A stretch of DNA of 64,000 nt from Alphaproteobacteria bacterium (GCA_024280735.1 JAJRPO010000069.1:1-64000), one strand, 5' to 3'; counted from the first letter of the stretch, positions 10,394 through 20,971 are shown. The notes: a model not told the origin generated them from the sequence alone. Program-made: numbers and translations.

Positions 10394-10505
10394 GATTCAA
10401 ATCATACCGATGTTATCCAGTCAAATGTAAGCTGTAGCCATAGGGTGGCTTCAAGCCGTGCCTTTCAAACGACTTAGCCACCGTCACATTGAACGGAGGT
10501 AGAAG

Positions 10506-13500
10506 ATGACTGTCTTTAACATAACCAATAAAGGTACAGTGACCGGAACAGCTGGTGAAGACCGGTTGATAATGACCTATACCCTGACAGCTTCGGGTGT
10601 CGGGATGACCAGTTTCGCCGAATGGGCCGGCGGCGGTTATGCGGGGTGGTTCAACGGGTCCGGCAGCAATGATGTGACCTTCTATGGAATCGAGCATTTC
10701 ACCTTTAACGATCTGGGCGGCAGCAATGACTGGATACTCACCGGCGACGGCCAAGATGTGCTGAACGGGGGGGCTGGCGATGACTATCTGAATAGTGGTC
10801 GCGGTATAGATGTCATTGACGGTGGTATCGGTAATGATCTGTGGGCCGCGGATAAGTCGTTTGCCACCGAGGCAATTACAATTGACTTGAATACTGCCAT
10901 ATCCACTTATCTGGGCAGCGGCTCTGTCACCAATATCGAAGGGCTGGACCTTAAAACCGGATCGGGGGCGGACCGGATAACCGGTTCCAATTCGGTGGCG
11001 ATGCGCGATGTTGTCGATGCAGGTGCCGGTGATGATGTGATCACCCTATGGAGTGGCGGTGACGACACGGTGATAGGAGGCAGCGGTTCGGACCGGCTGG
11101 TATTTACTTACAAAGAGAGCGGTTCGGGGGTCGATACTGTCAGCTTTGCCGATACGGGGGGCGGCAGCTATTCCGGCTGGTTCAATGGCAGTGGTTCCAA
11201 TGACCTGACCTTTAGCGAGATCGAGCATTTTACCCTGACCGATTTGGCGGGCTTCAATGATCGTTTTATCACCGGTAACGGCGATGACACGTTGAATGGC
11301 GGTGCGGGCGATGACCGTTTGAACAGTGGGCGCGGCATTGATGTCATTGATGGTGGTATCGGCCATGACATGTGGGTGGCGGATAAGTCGTTTACGAGTG
11401 AGGCAATTACCATTGACCTGAATGCAACGGAGTCCAGCTATCTGGGCACTGGTTCTGTCAGGGGGATTGAGGGGCTGGATCTGAAAACCGGATCGGGGGC
11501 GGACCGGATTACCGGGTCCAGTTCGGAGGCAATGAACGACGTTGTCGATGCAGGGACCGGCAACGACGTGATCACTCTATGGAGCGGTGGCAACGACACT
11601 GCCATTGGCGGCAGCGGCTCGGACCGGCTGGTGTTTACCTACAAGGAGACAAGTTCGGGAGTTGCGACTGTTAGCTTTGCCGATTGGGACGGTGGCGGGT
11701 ATGCGGGCTGGTTCAACGGCAGCGGTTCCAATGACCTGTCGTTTTTCGGGATCGAGCATTTTACCATCTCTGATTTGGGCGGCAGCAATGATAACATCAC
11801 CACCGGTGACGGCGATGATACGGTGTTCGGGGGGGCGGGCGATGACCGGCTCATCAGCGGGCGCGGCGTTGACTTCATTGATGGCGGAACCGGCAATGAC
11901 ATGTGGGTGGCGGACAAATCCTTTACTTCAGAGGCCATTACCATAAATCTGAATGGCGGCTACTCCAGATACCTTGACACCGGCGCAGTCGGCAACATCG
12001 AGGGGCTGGATTTGAAGACCGGTTCCGGTGCGGACCGGATTACCGGTTCCAGTTCGGCGACAATGCATGATGTTGTCGATGCTGGTGCCGGCGATGACGT
12101 GATCACCCTATGGAGTGGCGGCGACGACACGGTGATGGGCGGCAGCGGTTCGGACCGGCTGGTGTTTACTTACAACGAGGGCGGTTCGGGGATTGACACC
12201 GTCAGCTTTGCCGAGACTGGCGCCGGAAGCTATTCCGGCTGGTTCAATGGCAGTGGTTCCAATGACTTGTCGTTTTTCGAGGTCGAGCATTTCTCCGTCA
12301 CCGACCTGGCAGGTTTCAATGACCATATCATCACCGGTCGCGGCGATGATACGTTGAATGGCGGTGCTGGCGATGATCGTTTGAACAGTGGTCGTGGTGT
12401 TGATGTCATTGATGGTGGTATCGGCAATGACATGTGGGTGGCGGATAAGTCCTTTGCCAAACAGGGTATTTCAATCAACCTCAACAAGCCTGTATCAACG
12501 TACCTCGTTGACGGGACTGTCACCAATGTCGAAGGGCTGGAGTTGATTACCGGATCGGGGAAAGACAAGATACAAGGGTCCAAATCGGTTGCCATGAATG
12601 ATATTATTCAAACCGGCAAAGGCAATGATGTCATTACCCTGTGGTCTGGCGGAAATGATAGCGCTATCGGTGGTGAAGGGTCGGATCGCCTGAAGTTCAT
12701 TTACAAAGAGACCTCTTCGGGCATCGATACAGTGAGTTTCAGCGATCACGGGGCCGACGGGTACTCTGGCTGGTTCAACGGGTCCGGCAGCAATGACCTG
12801 ACGTTTAGCGGCATCGAGCATTTCACTTTCATCGATCGTGGCGGCAACATTGACCATATCACAACCGGCAGTGGGCGTGATATTCTGAAAGGTGGCGGCG
12901 GCAACGATATTTTGAACAGCGGTCAGGGAATTGACAAGGTGTTCGGCGGTTCGGGGCTTGATATTTGGGAGGCGGATAAGTCTTTTGCGACAACAGCTAT
13001 CAACATCAACCTGAACAAGGCCGCCTCGCATTACCTGAAAACGGGTGTGGTCAAGGGGGTTGAAGGCATGAACCTGACGACTGGTGATGGCAACGACAAG
13101 CTGACCAGCCACAAAACTGCTTACATGGGGGATGTGGTTAATTCCGGTGCTGGCCGCGATGTTATCACCATGTATTCCGGTGGTGACGATACGATTGATG
13201 GCGGTGCCGGTCGTGACCGGTTGGTTTTTGTTTACAAAGAGACCAGTTCCGGTATCGACACAGTAAGTTTGACGAATAACGGCGGTGGCAGTTATTCCGG
13301 CTGGTTCAACGGCTCTGGCTCCAACGATCTGACCTTCACGGGAATCGAGCATTTTACGGTTGTTGATCGGGGCGGTAACAACGACCGGATCATCACCGGC
13401 AATGGTAAAGACACTTTGAAAGGCGGCGATGGTGATGACGTCCTGAGTGCCGGCGGCGGGCGTGACAAACTGTGGGGGCAGGGTGGCGATGATGTTCTGA

Positions 13501-13757
13501 CCGGTGGGGGCCGCGGTGATGTGTTTGTGTTCAACGGTAAGGTCAACGAGGGCACCGACCGCATTACCGACTTTACCAACGGGCCAGATAAGATCCGTAT
13601 CACCGGCGTTGCGTTTGATGATCTGGAGATTGTCGCCAGCAACAGCGGCGCGGATACGCAGATCACTGTCGATGTTGGTGGTGGTAGCGTGATCGTGCTG
13701 GAAGGGGTTGATGTGGCGACCATCCATGCCAATGACTTTATCTTCGACGTGGCATAA
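10506..13757 (+). CDS. Large RTX-like (hemolysin-type calcium-binding repeat) protein with six tandem modules
   Basis: Many GGxGxDxl nonapeptides (LNGGAGDDRLNSGRGIDVIDGG) and an RTX-type C-terminus (FVFNGKVNEGTDRITDF...VLEGVDVATIHANDFIF). Confidence 0.88.
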   Translation: MTVFNITNKGTVTGTAGEDRLIMTYTLTASGVGMTSFAEWAGGGYAGWFNGSGSNDVTFYGIEHFTFNDLGGSNDWILTGDGQDVLNGGAGDDYLNSGRGIDVIDGGIGNDLWAADKSFATEAITIDLNTAISTYLGSGSVTNIEGLDLKTGSGADRITGSNSVAMRDVVDAGAGDDVITLWSGGDDTVIGGSGSDRLVFTYKESGSGVDTVSFADTGGGSYSGWFNGSGSNDLTFSEIEHFTLTDLAGFNDRFITGNGDDTLNGGAGDDRLNSGRGIDVIDGGIGHDMWVADKSFTSEAITIDLNATESSYLGTGSVRGIEGLDLKTGSGADRITGSSSEAMNDVVDAGTGNDVITLWSGGNDTAIGGSGSDRLVFTYKETSSGVATVSFADWDGGGYAGWFNGSGSNDLSFFGIEHFTISDLGGSNDNITTGDGDDTVFGGAGDDRLISGRGVDFIDGGTGNDMWVADKSFTSEAITINLNGGYSRYLDTGAVGNIEGLDLKTGSGADRITGSSSATMHDVVDAGAGDDVITLWSGGDDTVMGGSGSDRLVFTYNEGGSGIDTVSFAETGAGSYSGWFNGSGSNDLSFFEVEHFSVTDLAGFNDHIITGRGDDTLNGGAGDDRLNSGRGVDVIDGGIGNDMWVADKSFAKQGISINLNKPVSTYLVDGTVTNVEGLELITGSGKDKIQGSKSVAMNDIIQTGKGNDVITLWSGGNDSAIGGEGSDRLKFIYKETSSGIDTVSFSDHGADGYSGWFNGSGSNDLTFSGIEHFTFIDRGGNIDHITTGSGRDILKGGGGNDILNSGQGIDKVFGGSGLDIWEADKSFATTAININLNKAASHYLKTGVVKGVEGMNLTTGDGNDKLTSHKTAYMGDVVNSGAGRDVITMYSGGDDTIDGGAGRDRLVFVYKETSSGIDTVSLTNNGGGSYSGWFNGSGSNDLTFTGIEHFTVVDRGGNNDRIITGNGKDTLKGGDGDDVLSAGGGRDKLWGQGGDDVLTGGGRGDVFVFNGKVNEGTDRITDFTNGPDKIRITGVAFDDLEIVASNSGADTQITVDVGGGSVIVLEGVDVATIHANDFIFDVA
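10560..13540 (+). repeat. Tandem coding repeat, period 531 nt (177 aa): five full copies and a partial sixth
   Basis: The GWFNGSGSND motif begins at 10644, 11175, 11706, 12237, 12768 and 13299, exactly 531 nt apart. DRL(V/I/K)F units begin at 10560, 11091 and so on. Confidence 0.93.
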
Positions 13758-13908
13758 GCCGCCAAGTGGAAAAATGATGTATCCGGCTTTGCTATGAGCC
13801 GGGTACTCTCTGCATTTGTAGCGCCCGTAGCCAAACGGAGGCGCGGATGCGCCACGCCTATGAGCGCTGCGCGCGATTGTCCCCAGAGCTACCTTGGGAT
13901 GACACGCC

Positions 13909-14424
13909 CTAGGATTGCAGGTTTTTGGGCTTGACGAATTGGCTGAACTTGGCTGTTGATCGGCTGAGGGTTGACCATTTGTCTGCCATGTCAAAACGGG
14001 CAATTGCCGCGGTGGGGAATTTTTGCAAAGCGCGGGCGCAGCTTGGCGGCAGCGGAGAGGTGGACAGTTGTGCAGTCAGGTTGCTAAGGGTGGGTTCGTG
14101 GTTGATCACCAGCAGGGTTTGCACGGTTTTTTTGGTGTTGCGGATATGGGCCAGCAAGAGATCGGCGTTGGTCATGTAGAGGTTTTTAACCGTATTGACT
14201 GAGGGGGCGCTGGCTAATTGTGGGCAGAGCAATTCCCAGGTTTCCTGAACCCGCTTGGCTGAGGACAGCAATACGGCATCAGGATTTAGGTCATTTTGGC
14301 TAAGCCAGCCCGCCATATCGAGCGCCGCTTTTTGCCCGCGCGCGGACAGCGTGCGGTCGTGATCGGGGCAGAACAGATCGTCCCAGCTGGATTTCGCGTG
14401 ACGCATGAGGAGGAGTGTTTTCAT
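13909..14424 (-). CDS. SixA-like histidine phosphatase-family protein
   Basis: MKTLLLMRHAKSSWDD...DHDRTLSARGQKAALDMAGWL; LLVINHEPTLSNL. Confidence 0.85.
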   Translation of the reverse strand: MKTLLLMRHAKSSWDDLFCPDHDRTLSARGQKAALDMAGWLSQNDLNPDAVLLSSAKRVQETWELLCPQLASAPSVNTVKNLYMTNADLLLAHIRNTKKTVQTLLVINHEPTLSNLTAQLSTSPLPPSCARALQKFPTAAIARFDMADKWSTLSRSTAKFSQFVKPKNLQS

Positions 14425-14446
14425 AGGGCGAGTGTAGCGGTGAATG

Positions 14447-15067
14447 TCACTTATGGAAATGGTTCATATGATGCGCTGATTGGGCATCGGGACGTTTACG
14501 GCTGATTGGGCAAATGCGGCGGGCAGCGCAGCCTTTTGTCAGGCAAGACCTGCCTGCGGCTGTGTTCAAATATGTATGGCAGGCATCTGTTTTATATCCG
14601 TCCGCGCCTAGGGCGTTGACGGGGCAAGCAGATTTGCAGGGCTGGGTGGGGCAGGTTTCACAGGGGCTTTGGCTCGGTGGTTTTGGTAGATCGAATTGGT
14701 GATCAAACGTCAACCCGCCGCGAAACGAGACCATAAGGCCCATGGTGTCATGCACCAGCATGCCCACAGGCGAGGACCAGCAGCGGCCAGATTTGAGTGC
14801 CCAGTTGAGGAACGGGGCGTAGGGGGGGCCGCCAAAGGGCAGGTGTGGCGTGGCCGCCAGTTTTTGCGACAGGGCGGTGATAATGCGGATGGACCAGCGA
14901 TCTATGGGGTCAGGTCCGCCGTCTTGGTATTCCGGGCTGGTGCTAAAGATCGCCCAGAAATTATCGGTAGGGCCAAGTAGCAAGGTCGTCGCGCCGTTCT
15001 CGACGAACCCGCCGAGCACCTGCAACCCGTATGGGGCAACGGCGGATGCTATCACGCTGTGGTTCAT
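14447..15067 (-). CDS. Ferredoxin-like protein with Cys motifs (4Fe-4S type)
   Basis: CETCPTQPCKSACPVNALGADGYKTDAC and CLTKGCAARRICPISRK. Start MNHSVIAS overlaps the upstream stop (ATGA). Confidence 0.7.
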   Translation of the reverse strand: MNHSVIASAVAPYGLQVLGGFVENGATTLLLGPTDNFWAIFSTSPEYQDGGPDPIDRWSIRIITALSQKLAATPHLPFGGPPYAPFLNWALKSGRCWSSPVGMLVHDTMGLMVSFRGGLTFDHQFDLPKPPSQSPCETCPTQPCKSACPVNALGADGYKTDACHTYLNTAAGRSCLTKGCAARRICPISRKRPDAQSAHHMNHFHK

Positions 15068-15858
15068 TTGTTGCGAAACGGCAGCAGCAGGTTCCATGGC
15101 AATTTGGCGGGGCGTTCATCTTGCCAGCGCAGGCCTACGGCCATGTCGTCGTGGCCCTCGGCGGGTTGGGCGATATAGGTGCCAAACATCCGGTCCCAGA
15201 TTGACAGGGAGAAGCCGTAGTTGCTGTCGTGCTCGGCGCGGTGAACGGAGTGGTGGACGCGGTGCATATCAGGGGTAACCAGAACCAGGCGTACGATCCG
15301 GTCAATCCCGAGCGGCAGTTTGATATTGGCGTGATTGAACATAGCGCCGCCATTCAGGATGATTTCAAACAGGATCACCGCCACGGCAGAGGGGCCGAGA
15401 AGATAGATCGCCCCGATTTTGAGCAGCATCGAGAGGGCTATTTCGATGGGATGAAAGCGGATGGCGGTGGTGACATCCATATCCACATCCGCGTGGTGTA
15501 CCTGATGTAAACGCCACAGCAGCGGGATTTTATGGGTGATCAGGTGCTGGCCCCAGATCAGGAAATCGAGGATCAGCATGGCAAGGATGATTTCCAGCCA
15601 GACCGGCAGGGCAATCGCGTTGAACAGGCCCCAACCCTTGTCGGTGGCGTCAAGGGCGGCCCCGACTGCCAACAGCGGCAGGGCCAGCGCCACCAAACGC
15701 AGGACGGCGGTGTTCAGCAATACCAGCCCCCAGTTATTCACCCAGCGTTTGGCACGGGTTTGGCGCAGGGGTCGGCGCGGTATCCATGCCTCGATCAGGG
15801 CCAAGAGGGCAAACAGGCCCAGAAATACGGTCAGGCGGATGGTGGCTTCGTTTTCCAT
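15064..15858 (-). CDS. Sterol desaturase / fatty acid hydroxylase family protein
   Basis: His boxes HQVHHADVDMD and HRVHHS; multiple TM segments; WDRMFGTY. Confidence 0.85.
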   Translation of the reverse strand: MENEATIRLTVFLGLFALLALIEAWIPRRPLRQTRAKRWVNNWGLVLLNTAVLRLVALALPLLAVGAALDATDKGWGLFNAIALPVWLEIILAMLILDFLIWGQHLITHKIPLLWRLHQVHHADVDMDVTTAIRFHPIEIALSMLLKIGAIYLLGPSAVAVILFEIILNGGAMFNHANIKLPLGIDRIVRLVLVTPDMHRVHHSVHRAEHDSNYGFSLSIWDRMFGTYIAQPAEGHDDMAVGLRWQDERPAKLPWNLLLPFRNK

Positions 15859-15873
15859 TGATATCTCGTGAGT

Positions 15874-16746
15874 TTAGGCGCGGATCATACTGCCCGCGCC
15901 GTAGGTTGTGAACAGCTCCAACAGGCATGCGTTATCTTGGCGGCCATTCATAATCACAACTGCGCGAACGCCGCCTTTTACCGCATCAAGGGCGGTTTGG
16001 GTTTTGGGAATCATGCCGCCGGAAATCACGCCGTCGCGGGTCATTTTGATGACTTGATCGGCTGTCAGTTCTGTCAATACATCGCCGTCGCTGTCTTTGA
16101 CGCCGTCCACATCTGTCAGCAACAACAAGCGGTCGGCGTTTAGGCCAGCGGCGATTGCCCCTGCTGCCGTGTCGCCGTTAACATTGAAAGTTTCGCCGTT
16201 TGGACCAGCACCAAGGGGGGCGATGACCGGAATAAAGCCATCGTTGAACAAGGTTTTAATGACTTTGGCATTCACAGCCACAGGTTCGCCCACAAGACCC
16301 AGATCGCCGCTGGCCTGTTTGCACATCAGCAGATCGGCGTCTTTGCCGGAAATACCCACCGCGTGGCCGCCCTGTTGGTTGATCGCTTGAACGATGGTTT
16401 TGTTGACTTTACCGGACAGGACCATTTCAACCACCTCAACAGTGGCGGCATTTGACACCCGTTTGCCGTCTTTAAACTCGGTTTTGATGTTCAGTTTTTG
16501 CAGCATTTCGTTGATGATCGGCCCGCCGCCATGCACAATAACAGGGTGCAGGTTACATTGCTTCATCATCAGCACATCGCGGGCGAAACTGGCCATTGCC
16601 TCCGGGCTGGACATGGCGTGGCCGCCCAGTTTGATGACGATGATCGATCCGTCGTGGCGGCGGATGTGGGGCAGGGCGTCGTTCAGAACCTTGGCGGTGA
16701 CAATAGAATCGCGTTGCATGGCTTTGGATTTCTCCATGGGGATCAC
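15874..16746 (-). CDS. argB: Acetylglutamate kinase
   Basis: [41 protein letters not shown]-terminal YGAGSMIRA. Confidence 0.95.
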   Translation of the reverse strand: MIPMEKSKAMQRDSIVTAKVLNDALPHIRRHDGSIIVIKLGGHAMSSPEAMASFARDVLMMKQCNLHPVIVHGGGPIINEMLQKLNIKTEFKDGKRVSNAATVEVVEMVLSGKVNKTIVQAINQQGGHAVGISGKDADLLMCKQASGDLGLVGEPVAVNAKVIKTLFNDGFIPVIAPLGAGPNGETFNVNGDTAAGAIAAGLNADRLLLLTDVDGVKDSDGDVLTELTADQVIKMTRDGVISGGMIPKTQTALDAVKGGVRAVVIMNGRQDNACLLELFTTYGAGSMIRA

Positions 16747-16797
16747 TCCGTTTGCGTTGCCTTTGATTAGCGGTTTGTGAGGCGCGCGCCAAGGGGG

Positions 16798-17613
16798 CTA
16801 TTTGAAGGTGAGACAGGGGTCGGGGCGCTCGGCAGGTTTTGTTTCTAGCCACAGATCGAAAGGTGGGTTTGCGTCAATTGGCGTTTCAAGAAAGGCCAAT
16901 GAGGTTATGCGGAGGTTAGGCTCTGCCAGCCTGAGCAGCGCAGGAACGCCCCAATCGGTGCGCCCATGGCCGGTGCCGGTAATCAGGATGACGGGGGCGC
17001 CGTGGTCCTTTAGGGCTGCGAGTATGGTTTCGGCAAAGATGGCGTCGCGGAAACGCTGGGCCTCGACCATACCCTTCATCATTTCGCGCGGCATGGCGGC
17101 GCAATGGGCGTCATATTGCGCGTTGATTCGGGTTATCAATTGGTCGGCGGGCAGGGGGTTGGTTAAGCCGAAACGGGGGCTTTGTTCGCCAAACACCGCA
17201 GCGGCGCCTTCGGCAAAGGCACGGCGAACTTCGGATTTAGGACGGGCGGCGCCTTTGATGTTTGTGCCTTGCAGAGCCGCGAACAGGGGGTAGTATAGGG
17301 CGAAATCCGGCCAGCCTGTCGCTTGCCAGTTGAGGGTTGTCTCTAATGCAGTGGCATCTTCTAGCAAGGCTGGGGTGATTTTGGCGGCTTGCTCTGGTGT
17401 CAACATTTCAAAAACAACGGCGCTTGGCTGGATTGCTTGGATCGCTTTGGCTTGGCCTTGGTGGTGCAGGGCGTTGTCGTGGACCTCCCCGAGGATGATA
17501 ACGTCGGCCTTGGGGATTTGGGTCAGGTCATCGAGTGTGATTTCTGCTGCTGAGGCGATTGTTGCACAGAGCGCCCAGATGAGTATGGGGACGGATTTGA
17601 TGAATTGCTGCAT
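16798..17613 (-). CDS. ChaN-like (Tiki-superfamily) putative lipoprotein
   Basis: DVIILGEVHDNALHHQGQAKAI, PVILITGTGHGRTDWGVPALL. Confidence 0.75.
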   Translation of the reverse strand: MQQFIKSVPILIWALCATIASAAEITLDDLTQIPKADVIILGEVHDNALHHQGQAKAIQAIQPSAVVFEMLTPEQAAKITPALLEDATALETTLNWQATGWPDFALYYPLFAALQGTNIKGAARPKSEVRRAFAEGAAAVFGEQSPRFGLTNPLPADQLITRINAQYDAHCAAMPREMMKGMVEAQRFRDAIFAETILAALKDHGAPVILITGTGHGRTDWGVPALLRLAEPNLRITSLAFLETPIDANPPFDLWLETKPAERPDPCLTFK

Positions 17614-17628
17614 GGGGTAAAACCGTTT

Positions 17629-18294
17629 CTAAGGCAAAGGCGAGACGCCAATTACCGTAGCATGCGACAGCAAAATTGCCAGATAGACTGCAAGGCCCAG
17701 CGATATTCGTGCCAAGCCGCGGCGCGTGATGGTGATTTGGCGTTTGGTCTTGGACAGGGCTTGCCACCTTGCCATGCCCAGAATGCGCTTGGCGCGTTTG
17801 TTGATGATGCGGGTGCCGAGCAGGGAAAATCCGGCGAACAGGCCAAAGACAATCACATGCGCCAGATTGCCGTTTGGAATAAGGTGGGTGGCCGACCAGA
17901 TAAACAGAGCGGCGAGCAAAGGATGATGTAGCCAGCCGATTATGCCGGCGTTTTGGGGATCGAAACGATCATTGTTCCAACCGCCAAAGGACAGCGGGTT
18001 GGGTTGGCCGAAAGCCATCGCGACTATGATACATGCCAGAGCCATGCCTGCGAGGGGGATGTGGTTTTGCCAAGGTGCCCATGCCCACAGCTCGATATAG
18101 GGCGCGCGGCCAGCGGCGCTGATGATCCATGTCAAAACTGCGATTGACAGGAGGGAATAAAGGGCGGTGAATCCGATTGCGCCAATTTTCGCGGTGATAC
18201 GAGATTTGACTTGTGGGCGTACAGGGATCGAATGGGACAGAAAGAAGGTGCCAAAGGCGGCCAGAAACTCGCCCCACTGCGATAGGAATTGCAT
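17629..18294 (-). CDS. NnrU-family membrane protein
   Basis: FLSHSIPVRPQVKSRI, HPLLAALFIWSATHLIPNGNLAHVIVFGLFAGFSLLG. Start at MQFLSQWG. Confidence 0.8.
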   Translation of the reverse strand: MQFLSQWGEFLAAFGTFFLSHSIPVRPQVKSRITAKIGAIGFTALYSLLSIAVLTWIISAAGRAPYIELWAWAPWQNHIPLAGMALACIIVAMAFGQPNPLSFGGWNNDRFDPQNAGIIGWLHHPLLAALFIWSATHLIPNGNLAHVIVFGLFAGFSLLGTRIINKRAKRILGMARWQALSKTKRQITITRRGLARISLGLAVYLAILLSHATVIGVSPLP

Positions 18295-18443
18295 GGTTTT
18301 GGCCTCCGGTCCTGAGGGTTTGTGTCGGTTAGGAATGAGGCAGGCCAGCCAACCCGTCAAGCGCCGTTTGTCTTGGCGTGGATATTTAGGTGTTTCCAGA
18401 AACCGTGACTATCGCTAGAAAAAGGCAAACATAGGGGTTGGCC

Positions 18444-19187
18444 ATGGCTGATGAAACGACGCAGAAAATCATTCTACTTACCGGGGCGAGCCGCGGAATT
18501 GGCCATGCAACGGTCAAAAAGTTCAGCGCCGAAGGGTGGCGTGTGCTGACCTGTTCACGCCAAGCGTTTTCTGAACATTGCCCTTGGCCGGGGGGCGCGG
18601 AAAACCACATTCAGGTCGATCTGTCCAGCCCGCAAGGCACCATGCAGGCGGTTGAGGAAATTCGCAGTCGCCTGCCGGAAGGGCGCCTCGATGCGCTGGT
18701 GAACAATGCGGGAATTTCGCCCAAAGGGCCGGAAGGGGAGCGTTTGACCACCCTGAACACCGATCTGCGCGATTGGGGCCATGTGTTCCATGTGAATTTC
18801 TTTGCGCCTGTGGTTTTGGCACGGGGATTGCAACAGGAGTTACAGAACGCGAAGGGCGCGGTGGTGAATGTGACTTCGATTGCGGGCGCGCGGGTGCATC
18901 CGTTTGCGGGCGCCGCCTATTCCACATCAAAGGCCGCGCTGGCGGCACTGACCCGTGAAATGGCCCATGATTTTGGACCCCTTGGCGTGCGGGTCAATGC
19001 GATTGCGCCGGGCGAAGTCGAGACAGCCATCCTCAGCCCCGGAACGGATAAGATTGTAGAGAAACTGCCGTTGCGGCGGTTGGGACAGCCGGAAGAAGTG
19101 GCGGATGTGATTTATTTCCTGTGTTCAGACGCGAGTTCTTATGTGTCTGGCACGGAGATAGAGGTTAACGGGGCGCAGCATGTCTGA
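18444..19187 (+). CDS. SDR-family NAD(P)-dependent oxidoreductase
   Basis: LTGASRGIGHATVKKF, LVNNAGISPKG, YSTSKAALAALTREMA, C-terminal YVSGTEIEVNGAQHV. Confidence 0.9.
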   Translation: MADETTQKIILLTGASRGIGHATVKKFSAEGWRVLTCSRQAFSEHCPWPGGAENHIQVDLSSPQGTMQAVEEIRSRLPEGRLDALVNNAGISPKGPEGERLTTLNTDLRDWGHVFHVNFFAPVVLARGLQQELQNAKGAVVNVTSIAGARVHPFAGAAYSTSKAALAALTREMAHDFGPLGVRVNAIAPGEVETAILSPGTDKIVEKLPLRRLGQPEEVADVIYFLCSDASSYVSGTEIEVNGAQHV

Positions 19188-19355
19188 GGGTTTGAGGCGT
19201 ACTCCCGCCAAATCGGCGTGAATTGAAATTCACTTGATTTGTTGGGCCGCGCCTCGCTGACGCTCGGCGGGATGGCGTTGTTTGATTGAATAATTGAAAA
19301 GTCCCGCAAGGGCGGGGTCGAGGGGGGGCCTCCGCAGAATCGCGGTGTTGGGTTT

Positions 19356-20093
19356 CTAGGCCTTGCGCCGTTTGCGCAGACCCCAGATCACCATCACGAT
19401 ATAGGCGAGGCAGAGACCCACCAATGACAACCAGGTGAAGGTCAGGATGGCGGCGCCGAGAAAGGCGAAGCCGACCAGCACAAAGCGGGTGTGTTCGCGC
19501 GAGATTGACAAGGCTTTGAAGGACCATGTGGGAATGCGTGAAATCAACAGCCAGCCGACGAAGATCATATAAAGGCTGATGAGGGGGGATGGCAGGTGGG
19601 TGGATTTGTCGAGGGCGAAATCCAGATACATCGGGGCCATCACCAGCAGGGCACCGGCGGGGGCTGGCACGCCGACGAAATAACCGTCATTGGCGGCGTC
19701 TTCCTCGGATTTATTGGCGACGTTGAAACGGGCGAGGCGCACAACGCAGCAAACGGCAAAAACCATCACGGCAATCCAGCCGAATTTGGCGAGGTCTTGC
19801 AGCGCCCAGAGGTACATCACCAACGCGGGGGCGACGCCGAAATTGGCGAAATCGGCCAGCGAGTCCAGCTCTGCGCCGATCAGACTGTCGCTGTTGAGCG
19901 CGCGCGCGAGGCGACCATCGAGGCCGTCAAGCACGGTGGCAATCAAGATTAACACGACGGCCCGTTCATAGTTGCCAAAGAACGCCTGTTGGATGGCGGT
20001 CAGCCCGGCACAAATAGCAACCACGGTCAGTACATTGGGCAACAAAGCCACAAACGGCTGATCTTTCTTTTGTTTTTCAGGTGGTTGCGGCAA
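19356..20093 (-). CDS. pssA: CDP-diacylglycerol--serine O-phosphatidyltransferase
   Basis: LDGLDGRLARALNSDSLIGAELDSLADFANFGVAPALV. Confidence 0.9.
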   Translation of the reverse strand: MPQPPEKQKKDQPFVALLPNVLTVVAICAGLTAIQQAFFGNYERAVVLILIATVLDGLDGRLARALNSDSLIGAELDSLADFANFGVAPALVMYLWALQDLAKFGWIAVMVFAVCCVVRLARFNVANKSEEDAANDGYFVGVPAPAGALLVMAPMYLDFALDKSTHLPSPLISLYMIFVGWLLISRIPTWSFKALSISREHTRFVLVGFAFLGAAILTFTWLSLVGLCLAYIVMVIWGLRKRRKA

Positions 20094-20095
20094 AT

Positions 20096-20788
20096 CTATT
20101 CCGTCCTTGCGCTGCGGGGCGCCTCGTCTGAGTTCAAGTCAGCCAGCACAGTTTCACCGGCGATCATGCCTTGGCCAACGCTGACCAGCGGGTTCACGCC
20201 TTCTGGCAGATAGACATCAACCCGTGAGCCAAAGCGGATCAGGCCGAAACGCTCGCCTGTTTGAATTGGCGTGGGGGCGGTGACAAAACTGACAATGCGG
20301 CGCGCCACAAGGCCCGCGATTTGGGTGGCGACGATGTGGCGGCCATCTGCCATTTCGATGCAGATCGAATTGCGTTCATTGTCGACGCTGGCTTTGTCGA
20401 GCGAGGCGTTGAGGAATTTACCTGGGCGGTAGGCAACTTTGGTGATTGTACCGGGCACGGGCGCGCGGTTTACGTGGCAGTTGAAGACATTCATGAACAC
20501 GCTGACGCGGGTTAGCGGGCCATCTGACAAGCCGAGTTCGGCGGGCGGTGTTGCCTGTTCAATTAGCGAGACGATCCCGTCGGCCGGGCTGATCACCAAC
20601 CCGTCGCGGGTGGGTGTTGTGCGCGGTGGATCGCGGAAAAAGTAGTAGCACCAGATGGTTAACACCACGCCGATCCAGCCCAAAAAGCTGGAAAGCCAGA
20701 ATAAAATCAAAGTGATGCCGGCGAATATGGCGACGAACTTGATACCTTCGCGGTGCATGGGCTTGATAAAGCTGCTGAGCATGGTCAT
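20096..20788 (-). CDS. psd: Phosphatidylserine decarboxylase
   Basis: [52 protein letters not shown]. Confidence 0.92.
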   Translation of the reverse strand: MTMLSSFIKPMHREGIKFVAIFAGITLILFWLSSFLGWIGVVLTIWCYYFFRDPPRTTPTRDGLVISPADGIVSLIEQATPPAELGLSDGPLTRVSVFMNVFNCHVNRAPVPGTITKVAYRPGKFLNASLDKASVDNERNSICIEMADGRHIVATQIAGLVARRIVSFVTAPTPIQTGERFGLIRFGSRVDVYLPEGVNPLVSVGQGMIAGETVLADLNSDEAPRSARTE

Positions 20789-20814
20789 CTGTATAAGGCC
20801 TTATGGACGTTAAT

Positions 20815-20851
20815 TCCCTGTTATTTCCACATGAGATGGAAATAACAGGGA
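20815..20851. promoter_or_regulatory. Perfect 15-bp inverted repeat upstream of psd (function unknown)
   Basis: TCCCTGTTATTTCCA (20815-20829), 7-nt loop, TGGAAATAACAGGGA (20837-20851). Confidence 0.8.
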
Positions 20852-20971
20852 TGTTTCGGCAGGTATAAACAGGCTAAACGGATATTGGCAAGGAGAGTCG
20901 TTGGCCGTGGCGCAAACACAGTCGACATTGATGGGGCGAATGCAATTGCATTTGTAAGAGTAGGGTAGCGG

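Noticed and set aside
10560-13540. CRISPR or non-coding satellite array
   Set aside because: The periodicity is 531 nt, in-frame and coding; there is no short direct-repeat/spacer structure.
12495-14003. 502-aa minus-strand ORF antisense to the RTX-like gene
   Set aside because: Shadow ORF produced by biased codon usage and repeats; no recognisable domain, and the plus strand encodes a clear RTX-like protein.
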